62,041 bases of DNA from Thermoplasmata archaeon (GTDB lineage: Archaea > Thermoplasmatota > Thermoplasmata > Lutacidiplasmatales > UBA184), in assembly GCA_030038095.1 (NCBI GenBank), contig JASHPK010000031.1, positions 1 through 62,041 of the forward strand. Direction: 5' to 3'. A program made the position numbers and the translations under genes. The first letter of the stretch is position 1, and each line of letters starts with the position of its first letter. The notes under the pieces were generated by a model. It was not told the DNA's origin, did no database searches, and saw nothing but the letters and a program-made list of their open reading frames with translations. Below are positions 25,126 to 33,555 of this stretch, piece by piece.

Positions 25126-25515
25126 CTATTCGAGCAGGTCTTCGAGCTCGCTCGCGACGAGCGTGAGCAGCTGGTCGAGCGAGCGGTTCTTGAGCTCGGT
25201 GATGTGGCCCACGTCGGTCTCGAGACGGGCGAGGAACTCGTCTCCATCGCGTACGAAGGAGAGGGAGAGGACGTGCTTCCGCCCGTCCGGGAGCGGTACC
25301 TCGAGCTCGGGCTGCGGCTCCTTCGGCTTCGCGGCGCTCCTTGCGTGCGACGGAGCGGCCGCCTTCGGGACGGGCTTGACCACCGGCTTCGCCGCGGATG
25401 GACGGGCGGCCGGGCGGTGGCTCGAGCGCGGGCGCTTGGGCGTTGGACGGGAGGACCTGGTGGGAGCCTTCGGGGATGCCTTCCCCTTCGGTTTCTGACG
25501 GCGGGTCGAGGGCAT
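25126..25515 (-). CDS. basic-tailed small protein of unknown function
   Basis: A 129-residue protein. Residues 1-70 are Lys/Arg/Pro/Ala-rich, as in nucleic-acid-binding tails. The last about 55 residues form a compact domain with PDGRKHVLSLSFVRDGDEFL and a helix rich in Leu and Glu. I recognise no family. A clear TATA box, CTATATAGG (25549-25557, minus strand), lies about 38 bp before the ATG at 25515. It is convergent with the preceding membrane protein. Confidence 0.6.
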   Translation of the reverse strand: MPSTRRQKPKGKASPKAPTRSSRPTPKRPRSSHRPAARPSAAKPVVKPVPKAAAPSHARSAAKPKEPQPELEVPLPDGRKHVLSLSFVRDGDEFLARLETDVGHITELKNRSLDQLLTLVASELEDLLE

Positions 25516-25644
25516 TCCTCGGGCCTCGAGCGGGGCGCACCAACGTCCCCTATATAGCGGTGCGCTAGGCGAGCAGTCCACGGAAGTGACCGACACCGTT
25601 CCACCACACGTCTTTTGGCGGTTCCGGACTCTCGCCTTCCTTCG

Positions 25645-27492
25645 ATGAGCGGCCCCGAGGCAGGCGGCAGCACGGGCCCAGAGGACCGGGCGCGCCTCGC
25701 CCTCCCCGTGCGCCCCGAGACGTTCCTCTTCCTCGTCGGACTCGCGGTCCTGCTCGTCTTCCTCGCGCTCGAACCCTACCTCTCCTTCGCGCTCTTCGGG
25801 TCGGACTCGGGAGAGTACTACCGCCTCACGGCGAACCTCCTGTCGACCGGCCACCTGCCCCACGGGGCGGCCTACGGCGGCTGGGGGAGTGCGTACCCCG
25901 ACTTTCCGGGCATCTTCCTGCTCGCCGGGGCCGGTGCCGGGGCGCTCGGGATCGACCCGTTCAGCGCCCTCACGATCCTCATCCCGGTCGTGGCGGTCCT
26001 CTCCGTGTTCCCCCTCTTCCTCCTGTTCCGGCGACTCTACCCGCAGGACACGGTGGCGCTCCTCGCCGCCGCGTTCAGCTCCGTCGCGATGCCCCGCCTC
26101 TTTTCGATCGCCCATCCCGCCCCCCTTGCGCTCGGGGACTTCCTGTGCGTCGCGTCGCTCTGGATGCTGGTCGAGAGCCGGCGGGATGTCCGCTGGTTCG
26201 TGCCCCTCTCGCTGACCGGCGGGGCCCTCATCGTCACGCACCATCTTTCGAGCTACTTCTTCGCCGTAAGCGGGATCGGAGGGATCCTCTTCCTCGAGCT
26301 CTGGCGCCCCGGGCTGTGGAGCCGACGCTTCCCGGTCCGGGAGCTCCTCTTCCTCGCCGGGTTCATCTCGGCGACGTTCGTCTACTGGTTCTACGGCACG
26401 ACCACGTTCGTCTCCAAGGTGATCCTGACGGGCCTGCCGTACCCGTCGTACGTCGGGTTCTGGGCATTCGAGGCTGTCGGCCTCGCTGCGATCCTCGTCA
26501 CCGCCCTGCTCATCCGGTGGCGGCGGGCCCGCTACCTCCCGAGGGCTCGCGGCCTCCGGCTCCCGAGCGACCGGAGCCTCGTGCGGGACATGGCGGTCAT
26601 CACGCTCGTGGTCTTCGGGCTGATCTCCGTGATCGTCCTCGTCCCGATTCCGGGGACCGGCCAGACCACGACGTGGGGCGCGATCCTGTGGTTCTCTCCG
26701 ATCCTGGCCCTCGGAGTGTTCGCCGCGGGGAGCCGGCGGACCCCGGCCTTCTCGCGGCTCGGCCCGTTCGCCCTCACCTGGCTCGGGGCGCTCGGGTTCT
26801 CGGCCGCGGCGTTCCTCGCGATCGCCACGGTCTCCTCCACGGATCCGAGGCTCGAGGCGGCGGCGAGCCTCGCCGCGACGATCTCTCCCTCCCGCCACGT
26901 GGAATACCTCTTCCTCCCGCTCGGGCTCCTGTTCGCGATCGGGATCGCGCGTCTGGTGGCGCGGGCGGGCGACCGGCCGACTCGCCGCGCGTTCGTCGCG
27001 GCGAGCGTCGGCGTCGTCCTCCTGCTCGCGGCGAACGCGGCGATCGTCTACCCTCCGCAGCACGACTTCGGGGGTTTCCAGGAGGGGCTCACCCCGGGCG
27101 ACGCCGCGCTTTGGATGTGGATCGGGATCGCGACGCCCCCGACCTGGGTCGTCGCGAGCGACCACCGGCTCTCGTCGATGGTCTTCGGGTTCGACGGGAA
27201 TCCCGCGACGTGGGTCACGACGCCGGCGCTCTTCACCGGCGACAATCGATCCGCCGCATTCGCCGAGCTGCAGAGCGTGGGGGCGCCGAATCCCTCGGAG
27301 CCGAGGGCGGTCGATCTCGTGGCGGTCGACTCCGTGATGTACTCGGGCGTGGCGCTCGATCCTTCTTCCGCGGCGGTCCCACTGTCGAGTGCGGCGATCG
27401 GATGGTTCGAGACGGCCCCGTTCGTACCGCTCTACGAGAGCGGCGCGCAGACGGTCTACCTCGTCGACGGTCCGCTCGTGACCCCCGGGTAG
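25645..27492 (+). CDS. polytopic membrane protein, GT-C glycosyltransferase-like
   Basis: A 615-residue integral membrane protein with about 11-13 hydrophobic helices and a soluble C-terminal domain of about 130 residues. An acidic motif GSDSGEYYRL sits in the first loop after helix 1. This is the position of the catalytic Asp/Glu in GT-C enzymes such as PMT, ArnT and AglB, so a lipid-linked sugar or oligosaccharide transferase is plausible. Substrate is unknown and no WWDYG-type motif of oligosaccharyltransferases is seen. The ATG at 25645 is preferred to the upstream GTG at 25615. Its end overlaps mptE by 37 bp. Confidence 0.65.
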   Translation: MSGPEAGGSTGPEDRARLALPVRPETFLFLVGLAVLLVFLALEPYLSFALFGSDSGEYYRLTANLLSTGHLPHGAAYGGWGSAYPDFPGIFLLAGAGAGALGIDPFSALTILIPVVAVLSVFPLFLLFRRLYPQDTVALLAAAFSSVAMPRLFSIAHPAPLALGDFLCVASLWMLVESRRDVRWFVPLSLTGGALIVTHHLSSYFFAVSGIGGILFLELWRPGLWSRRFPVRELLFLAGFISATFVYWFYGTTTFVSKVILTGLPYPSYVGFWAFEAVGLAAILVTALLIRWRRARYLPRARGLRLPSDRSLVRDMAVITLVVFGLISVIVLVPIPGTGQTTTWGAILWFSPILALGVFAAGSRRTPAFSRLGPFALTWLGALGFSAAAFLAIATVSSTDPRLEAAASLAATISPSRHVEYLFLPLGLLFAIGIARLVARAGDRPTRRAFVAASVGVVLLLAANAAIVYPPQHDFGGFQEGLTPGDAALWMWIGIATPPTWVVASDHRLSSMVFGFDGNPATWVTTPALFTGDNRSAAFAELQSVGAPNPSEPRAVDLVAVDSVMYSGVALDPSSAAVPLSSAAIGWFETAPFVPLYESGAQTVYLVDGPLVTPG

Positions 27493-28199
27493 GGCGTGAG
27501 CGTCCCGTCCCGCGCGAACACGAGGAGCGGGACCCGGCTCTCGGCGGCCAAGTTCCCGAGCAGCGTGCGCGCCCAGCGAAGCTTTGCGAGCTTGCGGGCG
27601 GCTAGGGTCGGCTCGGTCTCCTCCACGCGGTCGAAGTCGAATCCCCAGAGGAGGATCCGACGAGCTCCCACGTGCTCCGCGAGGTACGCCGCCCGGTCTC
27701 CGTCCGTGAACCCCCCGACGTCGATGAGCGCAGGACGGGGGGGTCCGGCCCACGATCCGACGAGCTCGCCGGGGAATTGCGGGACCCACTCGGCGAGCTC
27801 GGAGAGGTTGTCGCCGTGCGCGTGGACCACCACGAGGCTCCCCCGCCGGTTCGCGGTGAGGAGTGCGGGGACCGGTCCGTCGAGGTCGGTGACCACGACC
27901 GCCGGGACCAGCCCGGCCTCGAGGCACGTCGCGGTCGCGCCGTCCGCGGCGACGAGCGCGGGCGCGGGGGTCGACGGGGAGAGCCGCCAGAGGGGCGGGG
28001 GCCCGGAGTCGGGCGCGAGGCCCAGGACGATCACGTCGCGGCCGCGCAGGCGCTGTTCGATCCGGGGCAGCGGGTCGATCCGGGCCGACTCGGGCAGCAG
28101 CGACTCGAGACGGTCGGCCGCCGCGATCTCGCGATCGAACGGGAAGCCGAACTCTGCCCGGATCCGCTCGTACTGCGGAGCCCACTCGACGTACTCCAC
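27456..28199 (-). CDS. mptE: 6-hydroxymethyl-7,8-dihydropterin pyrophosphokinase (MptE)
   Basis: Archaeal enzyme that pyrophosphorylates 6-hydroxymethyl-dihydropterin in folate or methanopterin-type cofactor synthesis. The 247-residue product is typical in length. The conserved core [20 protein letters not shown] is followed by VTDLDG, whose acidic residues fit nucleotide-metal binding. [12 protein letters not shown] and [10 protein letters not shown] also match the DUF115/COG1634 pattern. GTG 28199 is the start; the divergent A/T box at 28225-28237 lies about 30 bp upstream. Confidence 0.85.
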   Translation of the reverse strand: MEYVEWAPQYERIRAEFGFPFDREIAAADRLESLLPESARIDPLPRIEQRLRGRDVIVLGLAPDSGPPPLWRLSPSTPAPALVAADGATATCLEAGLVPAVVVTDLDGPVPALLTANRRGSLVVVHAHGDNLSELAEWVPQFPGELVGSWAGPPRPALIDVGGFTDGDRAAYLAEHVGARRILLWGFDFDRVEETEPTLAARKLAKLRWARTLLGNLAAESRVPLLVFARDGTLTPYPGVTSGPSTR

Positions 28200-28224
28200 C
28201 GCTCCGGCGAAAATCGAAGATAAT

Positions 28225-28237
28225 CCTTTATAATAGA
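28225..28237. promoter_or_regulatory. bidirectional TATA box, mptE and ftsZ
   Basis: CCTTTATAATAGA reads as TTATAAAGG on the minus strand (about 30 bp before mptE) and CTTTATAA on the plus strand (about 40 bp before ftsZ). The surrounding 30 bp are strongly A/T-rich. Confidence 0.6.
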
Positions 28238-28270
28238 GTCCCTGCTGCTCGCCGGCGGAGACGTTCCGTG

Positions 28271-29395
28271 ATGAGACCGCTCGCCCAGGAGATCCTCAGC
28301 CACCTTCCGGGAGACTCGAAGCGCGTGCCGGAGGCCCCGCCGCCGCCCACGAACGACGACGCGGAGCTCGAGGCGGTGCTCGCCTCCCTGAAGACCAACA
28401 TCAAGGTCGTCGGCTGCGGGGGCGGCGGGTGCAACACGATCAACCGGCTCGCGGAGGAGGGCCTCCAAGGGGCCGAGATGGTCGCCTGCAACACCGACGC
28501 CCAGCATCTCCTCGCGATCCACGCCCCGCGGAAAATCCTGCTCGGTCGACGGCTCACGCGGGGCCTCGGAGCGGGCGCGCTCCCCCAGGTCGGTGAGCAG
28601 GCCGCCCACGAGGCCGAGGACGAGCTCAAGAAGTCGCTCGCGAACTCGGACATGGTCTTCATCACCCTCGGGCTCGGCGGCGGGACCGGCACCGGCTCCG
28701 CGCCCGTCATCGCCCAGTGCGCGAAGGACGCGAACGGGGGGAACCCGCTCACGATCGCGGTGTGCACGCTCCCGTTCGCCTCGGAGGGCCTCGTGCGCGG
28801 GGAGAACGCGATGTGGGGCCTCGAGCGCCTGCGCTCCGTGATCGACACCGTGATCACGATCCCAAACGACCGGCTCCTGGAGCTCGTCCCCCGGCTCCCG
28901 ATCCAGACCGCGTTCAAGGTCGCCGACTCCGTCCTCGCCCGGGCGATCCGGGGGATCACCGAGATCATCACGCGGCCCGGGCTCGTCAACCTCGACTTCA
29001 ACGATCTCCGCACGATCATGAAGGGCGGCGGCGTCGCCCTCATCGGGATCGGGGAGTCCGAGAGCGACAACCGGGCCGAGGACGCCGTCCTCGAGGCGAT
29101 CAACTCTCCGCTCCTCCACGTCGACATCGCCGGGGCGACGGGCGCGCTCATCAACGTCACCGGCGGCCCGGACATGACGGTCAGCGAGGCCCAGAAGGCC
29201 GCCGAGGTCGTCCAGAAGGCGGTGAGCCCGACGGCGAGGATTATCTGGGGTGCGGCCGTCGATCCTACGATGCAGAGCACGATCCGGGTGATGCTGGTGG
29301 TGACCGGAGTTAAATCCCCCCAGATTTTCGGGGGCGTCCCACAGACGGCGGGGGCCGCTCGGAAGGCGGGCCCCGACCTCGACGTGGTGCACTAG
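28271..29395 (+). CDS. ftsZ: cell division GTPase FtsZ
   Basis: Tubulin-like GTPase that forms the division ring. The 374-residue protein has [15 protein letters not shown] near residues 46-60, the tubulin signature GGGTGTGS at 136-143, and the T7-loop region [13 protein letters not shown]. The N-terminal about 40 residues are a variable Glu/Pro-rich extension. No C-terminal FtsA/ZipA-type peptide is recognisable. The ATG at 28271 follows directly after an in-frame GTG, either of which could start. It heads a run with secE, spt5 and rpl11, a common euryarchaeal order. Confidence 0.95.
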   Translation: MRPLAQEILSHLPGDSKRVPEAPPPPTNDDAELEAVLASLKTNIKVVGCGGGGCNTINRLAEEGLQGAEMVACNTDAQHLLAIHAPRKILLGRRLTRGLGAGALPQVGEQAAHEAEDELKKSLANSDMVFITLGLGGGTGTGSAPVIAQCAKDANGGNPLTIAVCTLPFASEGLVRGENAMWGLERLRSVIDTVITIPNDRLLELVPRLPIQTAFKVADSVLARAIRGITEIITRPGLVNLDFNDLRTIMKGGGVALIGIGESESDNRAEDAVLEAINSPLLHVDIAGATGALINVTGGPDMTVSEAQKAAEVVQKAVSPTARIIWGAAVDPTMQSTIRVMLVVTGVKSPQIFGGVPQTAGAARKAGPDLDVVH

Positions 29396-29404
29396 GGTAC
29401 CGCT

Positions 29405-29650
29405 ATGGCGTTCCTCGACCGGGCGCGTCGCGTCCAGGACAACTTCGACGGGAAGCTCCGATCGTTCGGCCACGGCCGCTACGGACGGATCCTCCGGATG
29501 GCCCGTCGCCCGACCTCGGAGGAGTACGTGAAGGTTCTCGGGGTCACCTGGCTCGGTGCGATCCTGATCGGGACGACCGGGTTCCTCCTCTACATCTTCT
29601 TCACCCAGGCCGGTCCCTGGATCTGGAGCAACTGGCTCTCGGGCCTGTAG
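29405..29650 (+). CDS. secE: protein translocase subunit SecE/Sec61-gamma
   Basis: Single-span subunit that clamps SecY in the translocon. The 81-residue protein has an amphipathic N-terminal helix, the conserved RMARRPTSEEYVKVLGVT segment before the membrane, and one helix (AILIGTTGFLLYIFF) near the C-terminus. It begins 9 bp after ftsZ and is followed by spt5 after 24 bp. Confidence 0.9.
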   Translation: MAFLDRARRVQDNFDGKLRSFGHGRYGRILRMARRPTSEEYVKVLGVTWLGAILIGTTGFLLYIFFTQAGPWIWSNWLSGL

Positions 29651-29674
29651 GACTCGCCCCGAAGGACTCTCCGT

Positions 29675-30664
29675 ATGGCGGACAACTCCCAGGACGAGGG
29701 CATTGGCCTCCTGGCCGGGGCGCCGGCGGAGGCGGGGAAGAAGCCGGCCGCCACGGGAGCCGCAGCCCCCGCCGCCCCAGCCCCTCCTCCCGCGGCGCCG
29801 AAGCCCGAGGTCCCGACCCTCCTCACGCTCAAGGCCGCCGACGACACGAGCCGGAACGTCACGGCGGACACCGTCACGACGCTGAGCGCGGTCCTCACGA
29901 GCCGGGCCGCCGCATCGACGACGGCGACCGTCACGGTCGAGGTCGGCTACACGTCGACCTACCCGGGCGAGGGGGCCGAGTGGCCCGTCCGCTGGACGCC
30001 GCCCGGCAAGCGCAACCCGGTCGAGCTGTTCCCGAGGAAGGAGACCCACTCCGTCGCCCTCGAGCCGAACTCGGGCGTGCCGCTCTCCTTCGAGATCACC
30101 GCGCCCGTCGGCGTCCGCTACGGCGACCGCGTCGAGGTCCGGCTCGCGGCCACCGGCGCGGAGGGCGGGACCCCGGTCCGCCTGACGCTCGCCTGCGTGG
30201 CCCGCCAGGCGACGCTCGCAATCAAGACGTCGCGCGGCTACGAGCGCGAGGTCGCCGACACGCTCCTCGCCCGGGCCGAGGAGAAGCCCGACGTCGTCTT
30301 CTCGCTCCTCGTGCCGAGCGCGCTGCGCGGCTACGTCTTCGCGGAGGGGATGAGCGCGGAGGGCGTCCGGGAGATGCTCAAGGGGATCCGCAAGGCGCGC
30401 GGCCTCGTCGAGGGCGAGACGACCCTGAAGGAGGTCGAGCCGCTCCTCGTGCCGAAGATCACGGTCGAGGGCTTCGTGGAGGGCGCGATCGTCGAGCTGA
30501 TCAGCGGGCCGTTCAAGGGCGAGAAGGCCCGCGTGAAGAAGATCGACCAGGGCAAGGAGGAGATCACGGTCGAACTGATCGAGGCGGTCGTCCCGATCCC
30601 GGTGACGGTCCGCGGCGACCACGTCCGGATGCTGGAGAAGGGAGGCGGGAAGAGTGGCGGATGA
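29675..30664 (+). CDS. spt5: transcription elongation factor Spt5 with extra N-terminal domain
   Basis: Spt5/NusG binds the RNA polymerase clamp and promotes elongation. The NGN domain begins near residue 180 (LAIKTSRGYEREVADTLLAR; GYVFAEGMSAEGVREML) and the KOW domain follows near 265 (VEGAIVELISGPFKGEKARV). Archaeal Spt5 is usually about 150 residues; here 329. The added N-terminus is an Ala/Pro-rich linker plus a beta-rich domain of about 130 residues with CARDB/Ig-like character. Its last codons overlap the rpl11 start by 11 bp. Confidence 0.9.
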   Translation: MADNSQDEGIGLLAGAPAEAGKKPAATGAAAPAAPAPPPAAPKPEVPTLLTLKAADDTSRNVTADTVTTLSAVLTSRAAASTTATVTVEVGYTSTYPGEGAEWPVRWTPPGKRNPVELFPRKETHSVALEPNSGVPLSFEITAPVGVRYGDRVEVRLAATGAEGGTPVRLTLACVARQATLAIKTSRGYEREVADTLLARAEEKPDVVFSLLVPSALRGYVFAEGMSAEGVREMLKGIRKARGLVEGETTLKEVEPLLVPKITVEGFVEGAIVELISGPFKGEKARVKKIDQGKEEITVELIEAVVPIPVTVRGDHVRMLEKGGGKSGG

Positions 30665-31121
30665 GGTGAGCGTGCTCGTCGAGGGCGGGAAGGCCTCGGC
30701 CGGCCCCCCGCTCGGGCCGGCGCTGGGGCCCCTCGGGGTCAACGTGGGCCAGGTCGTCGCGAAGATCAACGAGGAGACCCAGCAGTTCGCCGGCATGCGC
30801 GTCCCCGTCATCGTGCGCGTCGACGCCGCGACGCGCGCCTTCACGCTCCAGGTCGGCCGGCCACCGGTCGCCGCGCTCCTCCTCAAGGAGGCGAAGAAGG
30901 AGAAGGGCTCGGGCAAGCCGAAGGGCGAGGTGATCGGGGACGTCTCGCTGGACGCCGTGAAGCGGATCGCCGAGGCGAAGGGCGAGGACCTCCACGGCCG
31001 CTCGATCGAGGAGAAGATGAACCAGGTGATCGGCACGTGCACCTCCCTCGGACTCACGGTCGGCGGCGCCGACCCCCGCCAGCTGCTCCAGCAGCGCGTC
31101 GCCGCCCGAGGCGGACGATGA
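30654..31121 (+). CDS. rpl11: 50S ribosomal protein L11
   Basis: Binds the GTPase-associated region of 23S rRNA. The 155-residue protein has GGKASAGPPLGPALGPLGVN at the N-terminus and the C-terminal RNA-binding domain with MNQVIGTCTSLGLTVGG. The GTG start at 30654 overlaps the end of spt5. The usual next genes L1, L10 and L12 are not here; a small unknown gene follows with an ATGA overlap. Confidence 0.95.
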   Translation: MADEVSVLVEGGKASAGPPLGPALGPLGVNVGQVVAKINEETQQFAGMRVPVIVRVDAATRAFTLQVGRPPVAALLLKEAKKEKGSGKPKGEVIGDVSLDAVKRIAEAKGEDLHGRSIEEKMNQVIGTCTSLGLTVGGADPRQLLQQRVAARGGR

Positions 31122-31414
31122 TCGGCGGCCCGGGCGGTCCCCCGCCGGACCTTTCGAGCGCGGAGATCGTCGACTATCAGGTCGTCGAGGGCGACGGCAA
31201 GGTCCGCCTGAAGCTCAAGGACGGTTCCGTTGTCGAGATCCGGCTCGAGATCATGAACATCCTGCGGGCCGGCAACGACCCCAACACCGGGCTGCCGGTC
31301 TACGTGGTCCAGTCGGCGCCGCTCGTGCGGCTCGTGGAGACGCCGAAGGAGCTGCGGAAGGCCCCGCTCCGCCCCGGCGCGAAGGACCCGAAGGCCATCG
31401 CCGGGTTCGGCTGA
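31118..31414 (+). CDS. 98-residue protein of unknown function, coupled to rpl11
   Basis: Start overlaps the rpl11 stop (ATGA), so translation is probably coupled. The N-terminus has GGPGGPPPDLSSAEIVDYQV; the middle is beta-rich with VRLKLKDGSVVEIRLEI and a conserved-looking DPNTGLPVYVVQS. I recognise no family. Its place at the end of a core translation operon suggests a housekeeping role. Confidence 0.65.
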   Translation: MIGGPGGPPPDLSSAEIVDYQVVEGDGKVRLKLKDGSVVEIRLEIMNILRAGNDPNTGLPVYVVQSAPLVRLVETPKELRKAPLRPGAKDPKAIAGFG

Positions 31415-31423
31415 GCGAGCCCG

Positions 31424-31472
31424 ACCGCGCGGAGCGCGGTTCGAGAAGGCCCCGGACCCTAAGGTCCGGGGA
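31424..31472. terminator. two stem-loops between convergent genes
   Basis: ACCGCGC-GGA-GCGCGGT (31424-31440) and CCCCGGACC-CTAA-GGTCCGGGG (31451-31472) are perfect hairpins between the end of the ribosomal-protein operon and the end of hsp20. No T tract follows either. They may terminate or protect the 3' ends of both transcripts. Confidence 0.45.
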
Positions 31473-31492
31473 AGGGGTTCGGGCCGGCCCGT

Positions 31493-31984
31493 CTACTGGA
31501 CGGCGACCTTGACCTCGGCCGCGGTCGGCTCGGGGTGCTGCTTCGGCAGGTCGAGCTCGAGGAGGCCGTTCTCGAGCTTCGCGCTGACCTTCGACGCCAC
31601 GACGGGCTCGGGCAGCTCGACGTGCCGGTAGTAACCGGAGTCGGTCCGCTCGCGGTACACGTACTGCTTCTTCGTCTCCTCGGTCTCCCGCGCCTGCTCG
31701 CCCCGGATCTCGACGGAGGTCCCGCGAACCCGCACGTCCAGCTGGTCCTTCGGGATCCCGGGGATCTCGGCCACGATCCGGTACCCCTGACCCGTGTCCG
31801 TCACGTCGGCGCGGGCCGGACGAAGCCCGGGGCTCGCCGGGGCGTCCACGGCGTTCGCAAGATCGGTGAACGGGCTCGCCCACCCGAACGACCCAAGGAG
31901 GCCCTCCCGCATCTCCTCGAATGCGCGGTCGAAGTCGGTCCACGGATTGACTCGGCTCTCTCCCTTCTGAATCTCGGTCGTCAT
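31493..31984 (-). CDS. hsp20: Hsp20/alpha-crystallin small heat-shock protein
   Basis: ATP-independent chaperone that holds unfolded proteins. The 163-residue product has a variable N-terminus (WTDFDRAFEEMREGL), the alpha-crystallin domain starting at ADVTDTGQGYRIVAEIPGIP, and the C-terminal domain signature AKLENGLLELDLPK. The tail lacks a clear IxI motif (EVKVAVQ instead). Unlike its neighbours it has an about 40-nt leader and a Shine-Dalgarno-like AGGTGG seven bases before ATG 31984. Confidence 0.93.
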   Translation of the reverse strand: MTTEIQKGESRVNPWTDFDRAFEEMREGLLGSFGWASPFTDLANAVDAPASPGLRPARADVTDTGQGYRIVAEIPGIPKDQLDVRVRGTSVEIRGEQARETEETKKQYVYRERTDSGYYRHVELPEPVVASKVSAKLENGLLELDLPKQHPEPTAAEVKVAVQ

Positions 31985-32023
31985 CTTCCCACCTGGGGAT
32001 TTTGCAAGAACAGTATGTTTGCT

Positions 32024-32033
32024 ATTCTATAAG
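32024..32033 (-). promoter_or_regulatory. hsp20 TATA box
   Basis: CTTATAGAAT on the minus strand lies about 45 bp before the hsp20 ATG inside an A/T-rich stretch (about 32000-32050). This puts transcription start near 32003 and leaves a leader of about 20 nt that carries the AGGTGG ribosome-binding site. Confidence 0.55.
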
Positions 32034-32230
32034 AAGATAACTAATTGGCTCGGGGAGCGGTCGGGTTCTCCTCGGGGACCTCCAAGGAACGACGGCCTTC
32101 CCGGATCCGAGGGTCATAACCTCCACGTCGAGCCGCCCAGGAGACGGCGACGGGGAGACGGGGTCCCGGGCCGGCGCGTTCGGGGCCCCGCGCCCGCAAC
32201 GTCTATAGCCGAGGCCGAGGTCGCGCGCCC

Positions 32231-32548
32231 GTGGTCGATATCCAGGAAGTACCCGCGGTGCCGCCCACGGACATGGGAGCGGACGACCGCTATGGGTTCT
32301 TCGCGGCCGGCGGCACCTTGCTCGTCCTCGGGTGGGGGCTCGGGGTCCTCGTCAATCTCCTCCTCCACGCGATGGCGGGACCGAGCGGCATGACGGTCGG
32401 CTGGATCCGGATCACGTCGACCTTGGGCCCGTACGCTTGGGCCGTCGTGGGCCTCGGCGTGGTGACGGGGGCGATCGGTGTTGGGCTGCTCCTTCTCGCC
32501 CGGGCGACGCCGAAGGGGCCGTTCGTGCTCCCCGGCGCGGACTACTGA
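32231..32548 (+). CDS. small two-helix membrane protein
   Basis: Unknown 105-residue membrane protein with two hydrophobic segments (GTLLVLGWGLGVLVNLLLHAM and AWAVVGLGVVTGAIGVGLLLL). The N-terminus is acidic and the C-terminus short. It is leaderless: TCTATAG (32202-32208) is about 26 bp before the GTG start. Its stop overlaps the end of the convergent zinc-finger gene by 7 bp. Confidence 0.6.
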   Translation: MVDIQEVPAVPPTDMGADDRYGFFAAGGTLLVLGWGLGVLVNLLLHAMAGPSGMTVGWIRITSTLGPYAWAVVGLGVVTGAIGVGLLLLARATPKGPFVLPGADY

Positions 32549-32757
32549 ACCCGGGCAGGTTGCGAGGGCCGCCGGAGGACCCGGCGCGAGGGCGGCGGCC
32601 GGTTCTCCACGGGGTTCTTCACCCGCTTCTGGACCTCGAGGCAGTCCGAGCAGGTCCTCTCATCGGAGTCGAGGCAATGGCGGCAGAACGTCCGGCCGCA
32701 CACAGTGCAGCCGAGGGTCGCGGGCGCCCCGCAGCGCGCGCACTGTCCGACCAGCAC
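32542..32757 (-). CDS. small B-box/RING-like zinc-finger protein
   Basis: A 71-residue protein with eight cysteine or histidine ligands: CARC, CTVC, CRHC (C-x-H-C) and CSDC. This can bind two zinc ions in a treble-clef or B-box-like fold. The C-terminal about 25 residues are basic. Function unknown; nucleic-acid or protein binding is likely. It sits just downstream of the phosphatase gene on the same strand and may be the last gene of the gatD operon. Confidence 0.65.
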   Translation of the reverse strand: MLVGQCARCGAPATLGCTVCGRTFCRHCLDSDERTCSDCLEVQKRVKNPVENRPPPSRRVLRRPSQPARVQ

Positions 32758-32784
32758 TTCAGTTCCCTCCCGAGAGGAACCGGG

Positions 32785-33555
32785 TCAGTCGAGCACATGG
32801 CTCGCCTTAAGACCTTCGTCAAATCCCGCCGCGTAGGCGGCCTTCGTGACATACCGGGCCGCCCGACGCGCGCGCGGACTGGCGGAGGCGAAGCTCACAC
32901 CGAACCCGGCCGCGCGCAGCATCGCGACGTCGTTGTCCCCGTCCCCGAGGATCACGCAGTCGCGAGGGGAGAGGCCCCGACGCGTGAGGGCCCGCTCGAG
33001 GGCCGGGAGCTTTCCCGTGCCGCGCTCCATCAGATGGACCGCGAACCCGGTCGACTCGACATCGACCGCGCGGCCGACGAGCGCCCGGCGGATTCGGGCG
33101 ACCGACACGGTCGGCTCGAGCGCCACTTCGCTCTCCCGCCAGCGGTCGGTAAAGAGCCGGCGGACCGGGAGCCCGGCTTGCCGAAGGGCTCGATAGGCGG
33201 AGCGGGCCACGCGGACGTCGGCGAGCCGCTCGACCCGTTCCGTCCCGTCCTCCATTTTTTCGTACAGCATGCCCCCGTTCTCCGCCACGATCGGGCCTGA
33301 GAGGCCCAGAGAGCGGTAGAGGGCTAGCGAGATCGGCAGCACGTTCCCGGTCGCGAGCGCCACCGGGACTCCGGCCGCCTCGAGCCTTCGCACCCATCGG
33401 ATCGCGAGGGGGTCGAGTCGACGTTGCGCGTCGGTGAGCGTGCCATCGACGTCGGTCACCACCAACCGGAATCTTCCGAGCCCGGGGGTCGGACGAACCG
33501 AGCCCCGGGCCAGCCTCCTTCGAGACGGCAGAGTGGATCCTCCTCGGGCCCTCAC
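32785..33555 (-). CDS. pgp: phosphoglycolate phosphatase (HAD, Cof-type)
   Basis: HAD-superfamily phosphatase of the archaeal phosphoglycolate phosphatase group (related to Thermoplasma TA0175). The nucleophile motif VVTDVDGTL is near residues 31-39, motif II ALATGN follows, then the C2-type cap, Lys in GTGKLPAL, and the metal motif LGDGDNDVAML. The 256-residue protein starts at GTG 33555 and overlaps the gatE stop as GTGA; a basic about 28-residue N-terminal tail is unusual and an internal GTG could be the real start. Confidence 0.82.
   Translation of the reverse strand: MRARGGSTLPSRRRLARGSVRPTPGLGRFRLVVTDVDGTLTDAQRRLDPLAIRWVRRLEAAGVPVALATGNVLPISLALYRSLGLSGPIVAENGGMLYEKMEDGTERVERLADVRVARSAYRALRQAGLPVRRLFTDRWRESEVALEPTVSVARIRRALVGRAVDVESTGFAVHLMERGTGKLPALERALTRRGLSPRDCVILGDGDNDVAMLRAAGFGVSFASASPRARRAARYVTKAAYAAGFDEGLKASHVLD

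Noticed and set aside
25126-28185. A 1019-codon frame on the minus strand
   Set aside because: It is antisense to the GT-C-like gene and contains Arg/Glu/Gly/Pro-rich sequence typical of high-GC shadow frames. Only its last 130 codons, the basic-tailed small protein, have their own promoter.
28031-31057. A 1008-codon frame antisense to ftsZ, secE, spt5 and rpl11
   Set aside because: It covers four well-recognised genes on the other strand and has no recognisable motif.
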